NCBI RefSeq assembly: GCF_019749375.1
Contig: NZ_JACWFE010000009.1
Location: forward strand, 62,001 to 126,000
DNA length: 64,000 nucleotides
Source: Bacillus sp. S/N-304-OC-R1
GTDB taxonomy: Bacteria; Bacillota; Bacilli; Bacillales; Cytobacillaceae
Direction of reading: 5' to 3'
The notes under the pieces are model-generated. The model saw nothing but the letters and a program-made list of their open reading frames with translations. It made no database searches and was not told where the DNA came from. Numbering within the stretch: the stretch's first letter is position 1; every line of letters begins with the position of its first letter. This document shows, in pieces, positions 26,834 to 35,187 of the stretch. The translations under genes were made by a program, and so were the position numbers.

Positions 26834-27184
26834 ATGAACAACCAGCATGACAACCAGGCACTTCCGCCAAAAACTTGTACAATTGAACGTCTTGTCACGG
26901 TTCCTTCAGATATTGAAAAAGTAATTGCAGGTCAAAAAACAGCAACACGCCGAAATGGACGCTATGCGGATATCGGTGAAATTATGGAGCTTCAAGGTCA
27001 TAAATTTGTAGTAGAGAAGGTTTATTCACAGTCACTAGGTGAATTGACAAATGAGCATGCCAAGCAGGAAGGCTTTGAAACAGTTGAACAATATAAAGAG
27101 TCGATTCTTTCTTATCACCCGGGCATGCCTTGGCTGCCGCAAATGAGAGTATGGGTGCATGAGTTCCGTCCTGTTTCGGACTAA
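26834..27184 (+). CDS. ASCH domain protein
   Basis: A 116-residue soluble protein. Residues about 18-110 fit the ASCH fold (PUA-like, RNA-related): TIERLVTVPSDIEKVIAGQKTATRRNG contains the family's G-x-K-T-x-x-x-R pattern, followed by a beta-rich stretch IGEIMELQGHKFVVEKVYSQSL. Some ASCH proteins are nucleoside-modifying hydrolases, but no such activity can be claimed here. It starts 22 nt after glnS with AAGGAGG, and 11 nt before the next gene, so the three are likely co-transcribed. Confidence 0.8.
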   Translation: MNNQHDNQALPPKTCTIERLVTVPSDIEKVIAGQKTATRRNGRYADIGEIMELQGHKFVVEKVYSQSLGELTNEHAKQEGFETVEQYKESILSYHPGMPWLPQMRVWVHEFRPVSD

Positions 27185-27195
27185 TATAGTTTTAC

Positions 27196-27636
27196 ATGAA
27201 CATATTGTATCGCATCATTCTTTTTATCCATGTAGGCAGTGCGATTTTATCGATTGGCCCGTTCGTCATCTTAATCCCGATTACGAAAAAATTACGGGCA
27301 GCAGGAGAGGACATCCAGAAAGCCTACTTGGATATATTCCTTTATACTGTCCGGCTTGTTAAACATGCCGGACATGTTCTTGTTGGCAGCGGAGTATTGC
27401 TTATTGCAATGGGGCACTGGACATGGAAGACATCTTGGATTATAGCGACATTAGCTTTAATGTTTGGTTCTATCTTTTTTCTTGCCCGAGCTTTCACGCC
27501 AATCATCCGAAAGTTTCATGAGCCTGGACAAGACCAGCATCAGCTTGTTCAAAAGCTCTTAAAGTCAACATGGCTATATTTCATTCTCTTAATGGCCATG
27601 CTTTGGCTCATGGTAGTCAAACCTTCACTTTGGTAA
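27196..27636 (+). CDS. Four-helix integral membrane protein (DUF2269-like)
   Basis: A 146-residue protein with four predicted membrane helices: YRIILFIHVGSAILSIGPFVI, LVKHAGHVLVGSGVLLIAMG, SWIIATLALMFGSIFFLA and YFILLMAMLWLMVV. A His in the first helix and another near the second resemble the small DUF2269-type integral proteins, whose function is unknown. There is no evident Shine-Dalgarno, so translation may depend on coupling to the ASCH gene 11 nt upstream. Closed by a strong terminator. Confidence 0.65.
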   Translation: MNILYRIILFIHVGSAILSIGPFVILIPITKKLRAAGEDIQKAYLDIFLYTVRLVKHAGHVLVGSGVLLIAMGHWTWKTSWIIATLALMFGSIFFLARAFTPIIRKFHEPGQDQHQLVQKLLKSTWLYFILLMAMLWLMVVKPSLW

Positions 27637-27668
27637 TAGGAAACTACAAATAAGATTGATATATTATA

Positions 27669-27703
27669 GTGGCCAGGCTTTTAAAAAAGCCTGGCCATTT
27701 TTA
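27669..27703 (+). terminator. Terminator of the glnS operon
   Basis: GTGGCCAGGCTTTT / AAAAGCCTGGCCAT followed by TTTTTAG. Confidence 0.92.
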
Positions 27704-27826
27704 GCATGTTATCATTTTCCTTTTGATTCCATTGTGCTTTATAATATATTTGCAGTCAAAGAGTTTGAAATTATACGCGACATAATAATACGAATTTAAA
27801 TATAAACGGATAGGAGTGAATGATTA

Positions 27827-29272
27827 GTGGGTGTTACCTTACGTAAAGGGCAAAAGGTCGATTTAACAAAGGCTCATCCAGGTTTAGAGGTTGTCGTTGC
27901 CGGATTGGGATGGGATGTTAGTCACAGCCATTCTCAATATGATTTAGATGCTTCTGCTTTTTTAACCGGTCCATCTGGCAAGGTCCAAAGCGACATGGAT
28001 TTTGTTTTCTATAATAATCCGACAGGCGGTAACGGTTCGGTAATCTATAGCGGTGATAATCGTACGGGTTCTGGTGCTAGTGATGATGAACAAATTAAAA
28101 TCGAATTAAATAAAGTGCCTCCTTCTATTCATCGGATTGCATTCACCATTACGATCCATGATGCCCATGTAAAGCAGCAAAATTTCGGACAAGTTTCGAA
28201 TGCCTATGTGAGAATTTTCAACGCAATCACAAATGAAGAATTGCTTCGTTTTGACCTTGGCCGTGATTTTACTGTCGAAACTGCTATTGTGGCAGCTGAA
28301 TTATACCGTCATAATGGTGAATGGAAATTCAACGCCATTGCCAGTGGATTTCAAGGAGGATTAGCCGCGCTTTGCCGGAATTTTGGCGTACATGTCGATG
28401 ATGAACCAGCTCCTGTACAGCAGACTTATCCGTCACAATCATACGGCAGCTCTCAGCAGAATCAATCATTTAATTCCTATCCTGGGCAGCAGTCTGCCTT
28501 TGGCCAATCAACTGTGAATCCCCCTGCTTACAATCAGCCGGGATTTAATTCTAGCTATAATCAGCCGGATTATGGCTCGCAAGGCGGATATAATCAGCCG
28601 GCATACGGTCAAGGATATTCCTCTTCTGGTGCCTATGGTGGGGATAATATTCATTGTATCCGGTGCGGTTCTTCTAATGTAAGGACCGGTGAAAAAGGGT
28701 TTGGTCTCGGAAAAGCAGCTATTGGCGGATTAATTCTTGGTCCAATCGGCTTATTAGGCGGATTTATCGGTAAAAATCAGCTGAAATTTACATGCAACAA
28801 CTGCGGTAACTCCTGGTCGCCAAACCAAACCGATTATGCACAATGGGCTAATCAGCAAAAAAGAAAAGCTCAGGAGCTCTTTGCCCGCTATAAAAGCCAG
28901 GATGTAATGGATGCAGTCGTAGCCGCTTGTGCACTTGTTGCCTTAGCAGACGGCAGACTAGATCCGTCTGAGCGCCAAAAGATGATGGAGTTTGTTAACC
29001 AAAGTGAAGAATTACGAGTATTTGATACAAATAAAGTAATTCAGCAATTCAATTACTTTGTCCAAAAAATCGAACGTGATTCCATCATTGGCCGTGCTGA
29101 AGCATTCAGAGCTCTTAGCCGTGTCCGCTCAAAACCTGAAATCGCCCGCCTAGTTGCTCGCTACTGTATTGCACTTGGCTACGCAGATGGACATTTTGAC
29201 CCAAGTGAAAAGCAAACCGTCTCAGAAATTTGTATGGAATTAGGCTTAAACCCAAATGAATTTTTGTCTTGA
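27827..29272 (+). CDS. TerD - zinc ribbon - TerB fusion protein
   Basis: A 481-residue multidomain protein. Residues 1-190 are a TerD domain (MGVTLRKGQKVDLTK, LDASAFL, the acidic DMDFVFYNNP and GDNRTGSG calcium-site region). A low-complexity Q/S/Y/N/P-rich tether with repeated YNQP follows (about 195-275). Then a zinc ribbon CIRC...CNNC whose two knuckles are separated by a glycine-rich hydrophobic hairpin (GGLILGPIGLLGGFIG). The C-terminus (about 345-481) is a TerB-like helical domain with ALADGRLDPSERQ and YADGHFDPSEKQ repeats. Ter proteins are tied to tellurite, phage and stress responses. Start GTG with AGGAGTG upstream. Confidence 0.88.
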   Translation: MGVTLRKGQKVDLTKAHPGLEVVVAGLGWDVSHSHSQYDLDASAFLTGPSGKVQSDMDFVFYNNPTGGNGSVIYSGDNRTGSGASDDEQIKIELNKVPPSIHRIAFTITIHDAHVKQQNFGQVSNAYVRIFNAITNEELLRFDLGRDFTVETAIVAAELYRHNGEWKFNAIASGFQGGLAALCRNFGVHVDDEPAPVQQTYPSQSYGSSQQNQSFNSYPGQQSAFGQSTVNPPAYNQPGFNSSYNQPDYGSQGGYNQPAYGQGYSSSGAYGGDNIHCIRCGSSNVRTGEKGFGLGKAAIGGLILGPIGLLGGFIGKNQLKFTCNNCGNSWSPNQTDYAQWANQQKRKAQELFARYKSQDVMDAVVAACALVALADGRLDPSERQKMMEFVNQSEELRVFDTNKVIQQFNYFVQKIERDSIIGRAEAFRALSRVRSKPEIARLVARYCIALGYADGHFDPSEKQTVSEICMELGLNPNEFLS

Positions 29273-29281
29273 AAAAAATAA

Positions 29282-29330
29282 GGGCTATCCAGAAAATAAG
29301 TTTCAGCTTACTTTCTGGAGGCTTTTTTTA
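29282..29330 (+). terminator. Terminator of the TerD-TerB gene
   Basis: CCAGAAAATAAG / CTTACTTTCTGG with loop TTTCAG, then GGCTTTTTTTATTTT. Confidence 0.85.
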
Positions 29331-29364
29331 TTTTAAATTCCTGATGTTCCTTTTCAATGCTCGG

Positions 29365-29662
29365 TATTGGACAACCTCCACTCATTTTCTTCTGTTCCTG
29401 TCCAATAAACTCTGATATCGGACAGCTTCCTCTCATTTTCTCCTGCACCTGTCCAATAAACCCGGATATCGGACAGCTTCCTCTCATTTTCTCCTGCACC
29501 TGTCCAATAAGCCCGGATATTGGACAGCTTCCACCGATTTTCTCCTGCACCTTTCCGATAAACTCAGATATCGGACAGCTTCCACCGATTTTCTCCTGCA
29601 CCTGTCCAATAAACCCGGATATCGGACACCTTCAGCCAATGTTCTTCTAAACCTGTCCGATA
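29365..29662. repeat. Intergenic inverted-repeat array B (6 modules, 51-nt period)
   Basis: Six modules with left arm TATTGGACA or TATCGGACA, 25-nt spacer, right arm TGTCCAATA or TGTCCGATA (one right arm reads TTTCCGATA). Left arms begin at 29365, 29416, 29467, 29518, 29569 and 29620, an exact 51-nt period with 8-nt linkers such as AACCCGGA. Spacers are nearly alike (GCTTCC-TCTCATTTTCTCC-TGCACC). Open frames seen across it on both strands are by-products of the period being divisible by three. It lies between a terminator and the next gene's promoter region. Confidence 0.93.
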
Positions 29663-29757
29663 AACAAATTTATTATTAATATCCCTTTCCTACTACTCCC
29701 GAATACTCTTCATAAATCAAGGGGAAACTCACCTTAAAAGGAAAGGAGGCAACGCCG

Positions 29758-30627
29758 TTGGAAGAGAACCGTACAAATATCGAAGGAAGTTCTTCAACAG
29801 AACGTTATATGCCAATGACTTCTGTCGCAAGCGGCATGTTTCAATTTGTCGCTGCAGGCATACAAAGTTATACAGTTCAAATCGTAAATATTTGTTTTGT
29901 GACATTATCTGATGCTCCTGGGGATTGGGTATTAATTGATGCCGGTATGCCACAGTCTGCAGAAAAAATTATTGGAGCCTCGGAAGAGCTCAACGGAGAA
30001 GGCGCAAAGCCTAAAGCGATCATTTTAACACACGGACATTTCGATCATGTCGGGGCTATAATCGACCTCCTCGATCAATGGAAGGTCCCTGTATATGCCC
30101 ATACCGTGGAGATGCCTTATTTAACCGGGGAAAAAAATTACATACAGCCTGATGCCTCTGTTGAAGGGGGAATGGTTGCAAAAATGTCTCCGCTCTTTCC
30201 GAATGAAGGAATTGATATTTCAGCTTATCTCCATCCTCTTCCTGAAGATGGGACAATCCCGCATATGCAGGGCTGGAAATGGATCCATACTCCAGGTCAT
30301 ACGCCTGGCCATGTCTCGTTATTTAGAGAAAGCGATCATGCACTGATTGCGGGTGATGCTTTTGTTACCGTTAAGCAAGAATCCTTATACAAGGTGCTTA
30401 CTCAAGAATTTGAGATTAGCGGACCGCCGCGATATTTAACCCCTGACTGGGCATCCTCCAAGAGATCTGTTGAAAAGCTCTTAGCTCTTCAGCCGGCTTA
30501 CGCGGTCACAGGTCATGGAATGCCCATTTCCGGAGAACTTTTAACATCTAGCTTAACAAAGCTTGTAAATGAGTTCGATACAATTGCCGTACCTGATTAC
30601 GGCCGCTATGTCGATGGCATACATTAA
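29758..30627 (+). CDS. Metallo-beta-lactamase fold hydrolase
   Basis: A 289-residue cytoplasmic protein of the MBL superfamily. The metal ligands are present: HGHFDHVG near residue 92, His in TPGHTPGHVSL near 180, Asp in LIAGDAFV near 198, and His in VTGHGMPI near 253. The substrate cannot be told from sequence; it resembles the general YqjP-like hydrolases of Bacillus. Start TTG at 29758, with AAAGGAGG 8 nt ahead. Single gene, ended by a terminator. Confidence 0.85.
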   Translation: MEENRTNIEGSSSTERYMPMTSVASGMFQFVAAGIQSYTVQIVNICFVTLSDAPGDWVLIDAGMPQSAEKIIGASEELNGEGAKPKAIILTHGHFDHVGAIIDLLDQWKVPVYAHTVEMPYLTGEKNYIQPDASVEGGMVAKMSPLFPNEGIDISAYLHPLPEDGTIPHMQGWKWIHTPGHTPGHVSLFRESDHALIAGDAFVTVKQESLYKVLTQEFEISGPPRYLTPDWASSKRSVEKLLALQPAYAVTGHGMPISGELLTSSLTKLVNEFDTIAVPDYGRYVDGIH

Positions 30628-30630
30628 TCA

Positions 30631-30662
30631 GAGGAAGGTCCTTAATGGATCTTCCTTTTTTT
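30631..30662 (+). terminator. Terminator of the MBL hydrolase gene
   Basis: GAGGAAGGTCC / GGATCTTCCTTTTTTT with loop TTAAT. Confidence 0.8.
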
Positions 30663-30698
30663 GCTATGATATAGTTATCTTCAAAAGGGGGAATTAAT

Positions 30699-31661
30699 GT
30701 GGATAAAAGAAAGCTTATTGTTACGCAAAAACTTGATGAAAAATTAATTAAATCGATAGAAGAAATAGTTCCGGAATGGGAGCTGATTGTTGGAAAAGAG
30801 CAATCAATCTGGCAAGAGCATCTTAAGGATGCTGAAATAATTGCCGGCTGGAAAAAAGACATTGCCCAATATGCTTTAACAGATGGATCAAAGCTGCGCT
30901 GGGTCCAAAGCTGGTCTGCAGGCATTAACAGTATGCCACTAAATGAATTTAATTCCCGTAACATCCTTCTAACGTCGGCAAATGGTGTTCACTCCTATCC
31001 TATTTCCGAAACGATCTTTGCCTTAATGCTTGCACTCACAAGAAAAATACATAGGTATGTTAAAAATCAACAAATAAAAAAATGGCATCATTCAGGATTA
31101 AGACTAGAGCTCCATGGCAAAACGATGGGCCTATTTGGTGTAGGCGCTATTGGCAAAGAAACAGCAAAAATTGCTAAGGCATTCGGCATGAATGTATTAG
31201 GCTTCCGCAAATCTGGACAGCCTGAAGAATACGTTGATCGGATGTATACACTCGATCAAATGAATGAAATCTTGCCTGAATGTGACTATATAGTTGTCAC
31301 ATTGCCTCTTACGAATGAAACAAAACACTTATTTGGAAAAGAACAATTTAACAAAATGAAGTCTACTTCCTTCTTTATTAATATTGGCCGAGGCGATATT
31401 GTTGTAGAATCAGATCTGGTTGAAGCACTGGAGGCAGAGAAAATTGCTGGTGCAGGATTAGACGTTTTTGAAAAAGAGCCGCTCGGTGACAACAGCCCCT
31501 TATGGGATTTCGAAAATGTCATTATCACCCCTCATACAGCCGGATCAACCGAGTATTACGATAATCGCGTTATCGAAGATATTTTCATCCCTAATTTAAA
31601 GAGCTATCTCAAAGAAGAAAAACTTCCAATTAATTTAGTTGATTATTTAAAAGGTTATTAA
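30699..31661 (+). CDS. D-isomer specific 2-hydroxyacid dehydrogenase
   Basis: A 320-residue NAD(P)-dependent oxidoreductase of the PGDH/glyoxylate reductase family. The Rossmann domain has MGLFGVGAIGKETAKIAKAFG; the catalytic triad is Arg in FFINIGRGDIV, Glu in GLDVFEKEPLG and His in IITPHTAGST. The natural substrate is not determined by sequence. Start GTG at 30699 after AGGGGG. It is a single unit convergent with the GNAT gene, sharing a bidirectional terminator. Confidence 0.88.
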   Translation: MDKRKLIVTQKLDEKLIKSIEEIVPEWELIVGKEQSIWQEHLKDAEIIAGWKKDIAQYALTDGSKLRWVQSWSAGINSMPLNEFNSRNILLTSANGVHSYPISETIFALMLALTRKIHRYVKNQQIKKWHHSGLRLELHGKTMGLFGVGAIGKETAKIAKAFGMNVLGFRKSGQPEEYVDRMYTLDQMNEILPECDYIVVTLPLTNETKHLFGKEQFNKMKSTSFFINIGRGDIVVESDLVEALEAEKIAGAGLDVFEKEPLGDNSPLWDFENVIITPHTAGSTEYYDNRVIEDIFIPNLKSYLKEEKLPINLVDYLKGY

Positions 31662-31668
31662 AAAATCG

Positions 31669-31700
31669 AAAAGGCTTGAGTGTAAAAACTCAAGCCTTTT
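31669..31700. terminator. Bidirectional terminator
   Basis: AAAAGGCTTGAG / CTCAAGCCTTTT with loop TGTAAAAA between convergent genes. Confidence 0.88.
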
Positions 31701-31711
31701 GGAAGCCAAGC

Positions 31712-32257
31712 TCATTTCTCCAATCTTCCCATCACTATCGTATTATAGAATTTACCATCTGAGAGAATCTTGTCATTCCTTAATATCCCTTCAATTTCAA
31801 AGCCAAGCCTCTGGTAAAGGGCTACCGCCTTATCATTCGTTTCAAGCACGTTCAATGTCATTTTCTTAATACCATTAGAATCTGCCCATTCAATCGATTC
31901 TTTCAATAGATTTGTTCCGATCGCAAATCCCCAGAATTCCTTTAACACACAGACACCAAATTCTACTTTATGAGAGAATCTCTTTAAATCTGATCCTTCA
32001 CATCTTGAAAACCCGACAAGCCGTTGATCCGTTTCTGCTACTAAAAATAAATTCCTTGGCTTTTCCGAATCTTCTTTAATGATTCCTTTAAATCCATCCT
32101 CATCAATGAAAGCTTCGCCTTTTTCCCGATCTAAATTTTCGGTTTCTCCATCTATCTGTAATCTTAACTGAGATAAAGCCTTTGCGTCCTCTTCTGTTGC
32201 AGATCTTATCGTATAGTGAAGCCCTTTAACAAAAAAATCATGTTTATTAATTATCAT
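31712..32257 (-). CDS. GNAT family N-acetyltransferase
   Basis: A 181-residue acetyl-CoA-dependent acetyltransferase. The fold order is visible: N-terminal YTIRSATEEDAKALSQL, central beta strand KVEFGVCVLKEFWGFAIGTNLLKESIEWA (the CoA pyrophosphate loop region), and C-terminal NVLETNDKAVALYQRLGFEIEG. It resembles RimI/RimJ-like enzymes; the acceptor is unknown. ATG 32257 is preferred (GGAG 5 nt ahead) over ATG 32272. It lies 23 nt after the EamA transporter gene and is probably co-transcribed. Confidence 0.85.
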   Translation of the reverse strand: MIINKHDFFVKGLHYTIRSATEEDAKALSQLRLQIDGETENLDREKGEAFIDEDGFKGIIKEDSEKPRNLFLVAETDQRLVGFSRCEGSDLKRFSHKVEFGVCVLKEFWGFAIGTNLLKESIEWADSNGIKKMTLNVLETNDKAVALYQRLGFEIEGILRNDKILSDGKFYNTIVMGRLEK

Positions 32258-32280
32258 AGCATCTCCATTCATTGCAGTGA

Positions 32281-33213
32281 TTAATAGTTTTTCTGAGTCT
32301 GCCCTAGTTCCTTTCTCTTTCTTTTCCGCAGCAGATCTTCAAAGGCACCTGATCCTAGAACAACACCAGCAACAATAAATAGCAGCCCAAAAAGATGAAT
32401 AGAAGTAATAATTTCTCCTAAAAGAACGGCCGAACCGACTAACGAGAAAAAGGTACTTAAATTTATAAAAATTGAAGCTTCTGCTGGACCAATTTTTTTA
32501 ATAGCAGAATTATAAACCATATGTCCTAGGGCAGTAGAAAGTACTGCGGAAGATAGGAAGGCAGCCCAAAGTAAGATTGGCGCGTGGAAAATCCCCTTCA
32601 ATCCATGAGGCTCTTGCCATTGGCCAATGAAAAATAACAGGATGCTCCCAAATATAAGCATATATCCTGTTAATAATCGCGGGTCCAATGTCCTCGCAGC
32701 CTTACTAATTAGAATAAAGCTGAGAGCTTGTGATAATATCGAAAGAAATACATTTAAATCACCAATCGACAAACCAGAAAGTCCCTTTTCACCTGACAGG
32801 ACAATAAATGATACCCCAGCACTTCCAAAAAGAAAACCCATTATTTGAACCCAGGTCGGCCGATTCCGCAGGAGAACAGATGAAAGAATCGCTGTCAGCA
32901 ATGGTCCAGTTCCTAATATTAACGCCCCATTTGTAGCACTTGTTTTTGTTAGTCCCATGGATAAAAAGAAATGATGACCAACAATACTAAATAAACTGCC
33001 AAAAATAATAAACTTCCATTCTCCGAAGCTAGGTTTGCGAATTTTCTTCATGGCAGCCATTATTATAAAGACTGTAATGCCCGCAGTAAATATTCGCATG
33101 GACGTAATGGTCACAGGGGGAAAATATCCAACCAATATTTTTATAATAGGTACATTAAATCCCCAAGCAACCATTACTCCCATTAGCAAGAGATAGGTTT
33201 GAATATTTTTCAA
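32281..33213 (-). CDS. EamA family (DMT superfamily) transporter
   Basis: A 310-residue membrane protein with ten helices in two EamA repeats: the first begins LLLMGVMVAWGFNVPIIKIL, the second around LSIGDLNVFLSILSQALSFI. The C-terminus ends in a basic tail (LRKRKRKELG). DMT transporters export or import small metabolites; the substrate is unknown. It heads a two-gene unit with the GNAT enzyme, which could acetylate the exported compound; that is speculation. Confidence 0.88.
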   Translation of the reverse strand: MKNIQTYLLLMGVMVAWGFNVPIIKILVGYFPPVTITSMRIFTAGITVFIIMAAMKKIRKPSFGEWKFIIFGSLFSIVGHHFFLSMGLTKTSATNGALILGTGPLLTAILSSVLLRNRPTWVQIMGFLFGSAGVSFIVLSGEKGLSGLSIGDLNVFLSILSQALSFILISKAARTLDPRLLTGYMLIFGSILLFFIGQWQEPHGLKGIFHAPILLWAAFLSSAVLSTALGHMVYNSAIKKIGPAEASIFINLSTFFSLVGSAVLLGEIITSIHLFGLLFIVAGVVLGSGAFEDLLRKRKRKELGQTQKNY

Positions 33214-33338
33214 GGTGATTTCCTTCTTCCTAATATTTCAAATAATTAAACTCATTTTACCATGTTTTGGTCTTTATTTTATTGTTCTATTTGAATTAAA
33301 TTTGGAATTAGATACGGGTAGCAGTGTACTCTGTAATG

Positions 33339-33375
33339 CAAAAAAGCCAATCCTCCAAATAGAGAACTGGCTTTC
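33339..33375 (-). terminator. Terminator of the first M28 peptidase gene
   Basis: Minus strand AAAGCCAGTTCTC / GAGGATTGGCTTTTTT with loop TATTTG, 8 nt past the stop codon. Confidence 0.85.
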
Positions 33376-33382
33376 TTATCAA

Positions 33383-34783
33383 TTATTTTACGTCCTGCTC
33401 AAGATACTGGTCTTTATCAGCTTTCACCTTTGGACCCTTTTTCCAGCCCGCACCCATATTATCAAAGCGCGCCAGATCATAAACGGCTGCCCCAACAATT
33501 TCTGCTACATCTTGCAGCTTTTCTTTGCTGATTTTATCAATAGAATCTTCCGGAGTATGGTACCAAGGCTCGCTTGGGCTGTGAATAAATAATGCTGCCG
33601 GGATTCCCGCTTCAGCAAAAGGAACATGGTCACTTCGTCCGCCTTGATCGTATGGTGTCGGCTCCCCGTTAAGTCTTGTACTTGATGCTTGTGCAAGCTC
33701 CGTCACGAGGTTAGGCTTCCCATCTAAGGTAAGCAGCACTAAATCTCCAGCATCCCGGCTTCCGACCATATCAAGGTTAAAGTTCGCAATTGTTCGCTCT
33801 TTTTCATCTGCTGATAGACTATTAACATAATAAGTTGAACCTACTAAACCGAGCTCTTCTGCACCAAATGTAATAAAGCGAATTTCCGTATCGGTAGGCA
33901 CATTTTTAAATACACGTGCAAGTTCAAGGGTCGTTGCTGTGCCAGATGCATCATCGTTTGCTCCCGGGGCACCTGCAACAGAATCATGATGCGCACCGAC
34001 TACGATAATTTTGTTTGTATCTTTCTGCTTATTTGTTGGCTTTTTTGTGGCAATAACATTATGCGAAGTACTTTCTCCCGCTCTTGCTCCTTCCACCTTT
34101 AGAGAAGCCTTTAATGCTGAACCCCCATTTAACTTTGCAAGAAGCGCATCACCTTCCGCCTTTGTTAAAGAAACTGCTGGAACATACTTATCATTTGCTT
34201 CACCAAGCGTTCCATTTACAGCTCCGCTCGTATTGTTAAAAATAATAACCCCCACAGCACCTTTTTCAGCTGCATTTAACACTTTCTCTGCAAAGCTAAT
34301 CTCACCGCGCTGGATGAGAGCAATTTTTCCAGTAAGATCTTTATTCGCAAGCTCGTCCATCTTACCTAGACCAGCATAAACAAGATCACCAGAAACATTC
34401 CCGCTAACTGTGTATGTAAAGGCACTTGGATGCAAATCACCATCATATCCATTCACTGTTAAATCAATATTAGATGGAGGAGTATATCCATAGAAGCTAA
34501 ATGGCTGAATTTCCACGTCATATCCATAGGATTCAAACTGTTCCTTAATAAACTGTACAGCTTTGTCCTCTGCTTCCGTACCTGCTACACGAGGAGTTTT
34601 TGATAGGTGCGCAATGTTTTTGTAAATATTCTCTGCATTAATCTTATTCACAACCATGTGATCAAATACTTTAACGGGCTGTGCTTGTCCTGCTTCAACC
34701 GGTTTAGCCCAAACAGCCTGGGTACTTACTGCCCCTAAAGCTAATGTTGTTGCCAGTGCTATTGATAAAATTGGTTTTTTCAT
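33383..34783 (-). CDS. Secreted M28 aminopeptidase with PA domain (YwaD-like), copy 1
   Basis: A 466-residue zinc aminopeptidase. A signal peptide covers about residues 1-26 (KKPILSIALATTLALGAVSTQAVWA). A protease-associated domain is inserted around residues 130-230. The M28 metal ligands are visible: His in VVGAHHDSV, bridging Asp in GANDDASG, catalytic Glu-Glu in TFGAEELGLVG, Asp in NLDMVGS and His in GGRSDHVPF. It would release N-terminal residues from peptides outside the cell. A second paralogue lies at 45762-47108. RBS AGGAGGG, with a stem-loop directly upstream. Confidence 0.92.
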   Translation of the reverse strand: MKKPILSIALATTLALGAVSTQAVWAKPVEAGQAQPVKVFDHMVVNKINAENIYKNIAHLSKTPRVAGTEAEDKAVQFIKEQFESYGYDVEIQPFSFYGYTPPSNIDLTVNGYDGDLHPSAFTYTVSGNVSGDLVYAGLGKMDELANKDLTGKIALIQRGEISFAEKVLNAAEKGAVGVIIFNNTSGAVNGTLGEANDKYVPAVSLTKAEGDALLAKLNGGSALKASLKVEGARAGESTSHNVIATKKPTNKQKDTNKIIVVGAHHDSVAGAPGANDDASGTATTLELARVFKNVPTDTEIRFITFGAEELGLVGSTYYVNSLSADEKERTIANFNLDMVGSRDAGDLVLLTLDGKPNLVTELAQASSTRLNGEPTPYDQGGRSDHVPFAEAGIPAALFIHSPSEPWYHTPEDSIDKISKEKLQDVAEIVGAAVYDLARFDNMGAGWKKGPKVKADKDQYLEQDVK

Positions 34784-35187
34784 ATAAACCCTCCTAGAAC
34801 ATAGTTTAATAAAATTTTAAACTATTCTAAATTTTCTAGAAGTGAGTTTATTACCAATATTTAGCGGGACTTAAATTCCATTTAGCTTCTATTCTGTTCA
34901 TAAAAGGAGAAAGCGCTTAGGCATTATATCACGAGTGTACACAGTCTCTCTAGTTGACCACCTTAAAATATCCAAAGATTAATAGTATTAAGTGTCAGAT
35001 ATATATTACTCTTTTTTCCATTGTAGAACTAAAATAACGGAAGAAATTGGCCGATAAGTATTACAGGAATATATTTCTGTCGAATGAACTCCAGAAGGGT
35101 ACTTTTTGTTCATTTTTTTGTATATAGAAATTTACTGCCAAAAATCTAAATATAGCTTGTGTATTATTTATGTTCGGAGGAAAAAGG
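34784..35187. other. Divergent intergenic region, M28 peptidase / serine hydrolase
   Basis: About 400 nt of AT-rich sequence. It holds the leader stem-loop of the peptidase gene (listed separately) and a partial CcpA-like site GAAAGCGCTT at 34909-34918 that matches only the core of the cre consensus. No other gene is seen. Confidence 0.45.
34795..34828 (-). promoter_or_regulatory. 5' leader stem-loop just ahead of the M28 (copy 1) ribosome site
   Basis: Minus strand AGAATAGTTTAA / TTAAACTATGTTCT, loop AATTTTA, ending directly at the AGGAGGG ribosome site. Such leader hairpins can stabilise mRNAs of secreted enzymes; the role is inferred. Confidence 0.5.

Noticed and set aside
29308-29650. 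Open frames of about 97 codons on both strands across the 29-kb array, encoding repetitive Cys-Pro-Ile-containing peptides.
   Set aside because: They arise because the 51-nt period is divisible by three, so any stop-free unit stays open. No suitable ribosome sites, and the arms are inverted repeats.
33215-33592. Plus-strand frame of 125 codons.
   Set aside because: It runs through the terminator of, and antisense into, the M28 peptidase gene; hydrophobic composition only reflects T-rich sequence.
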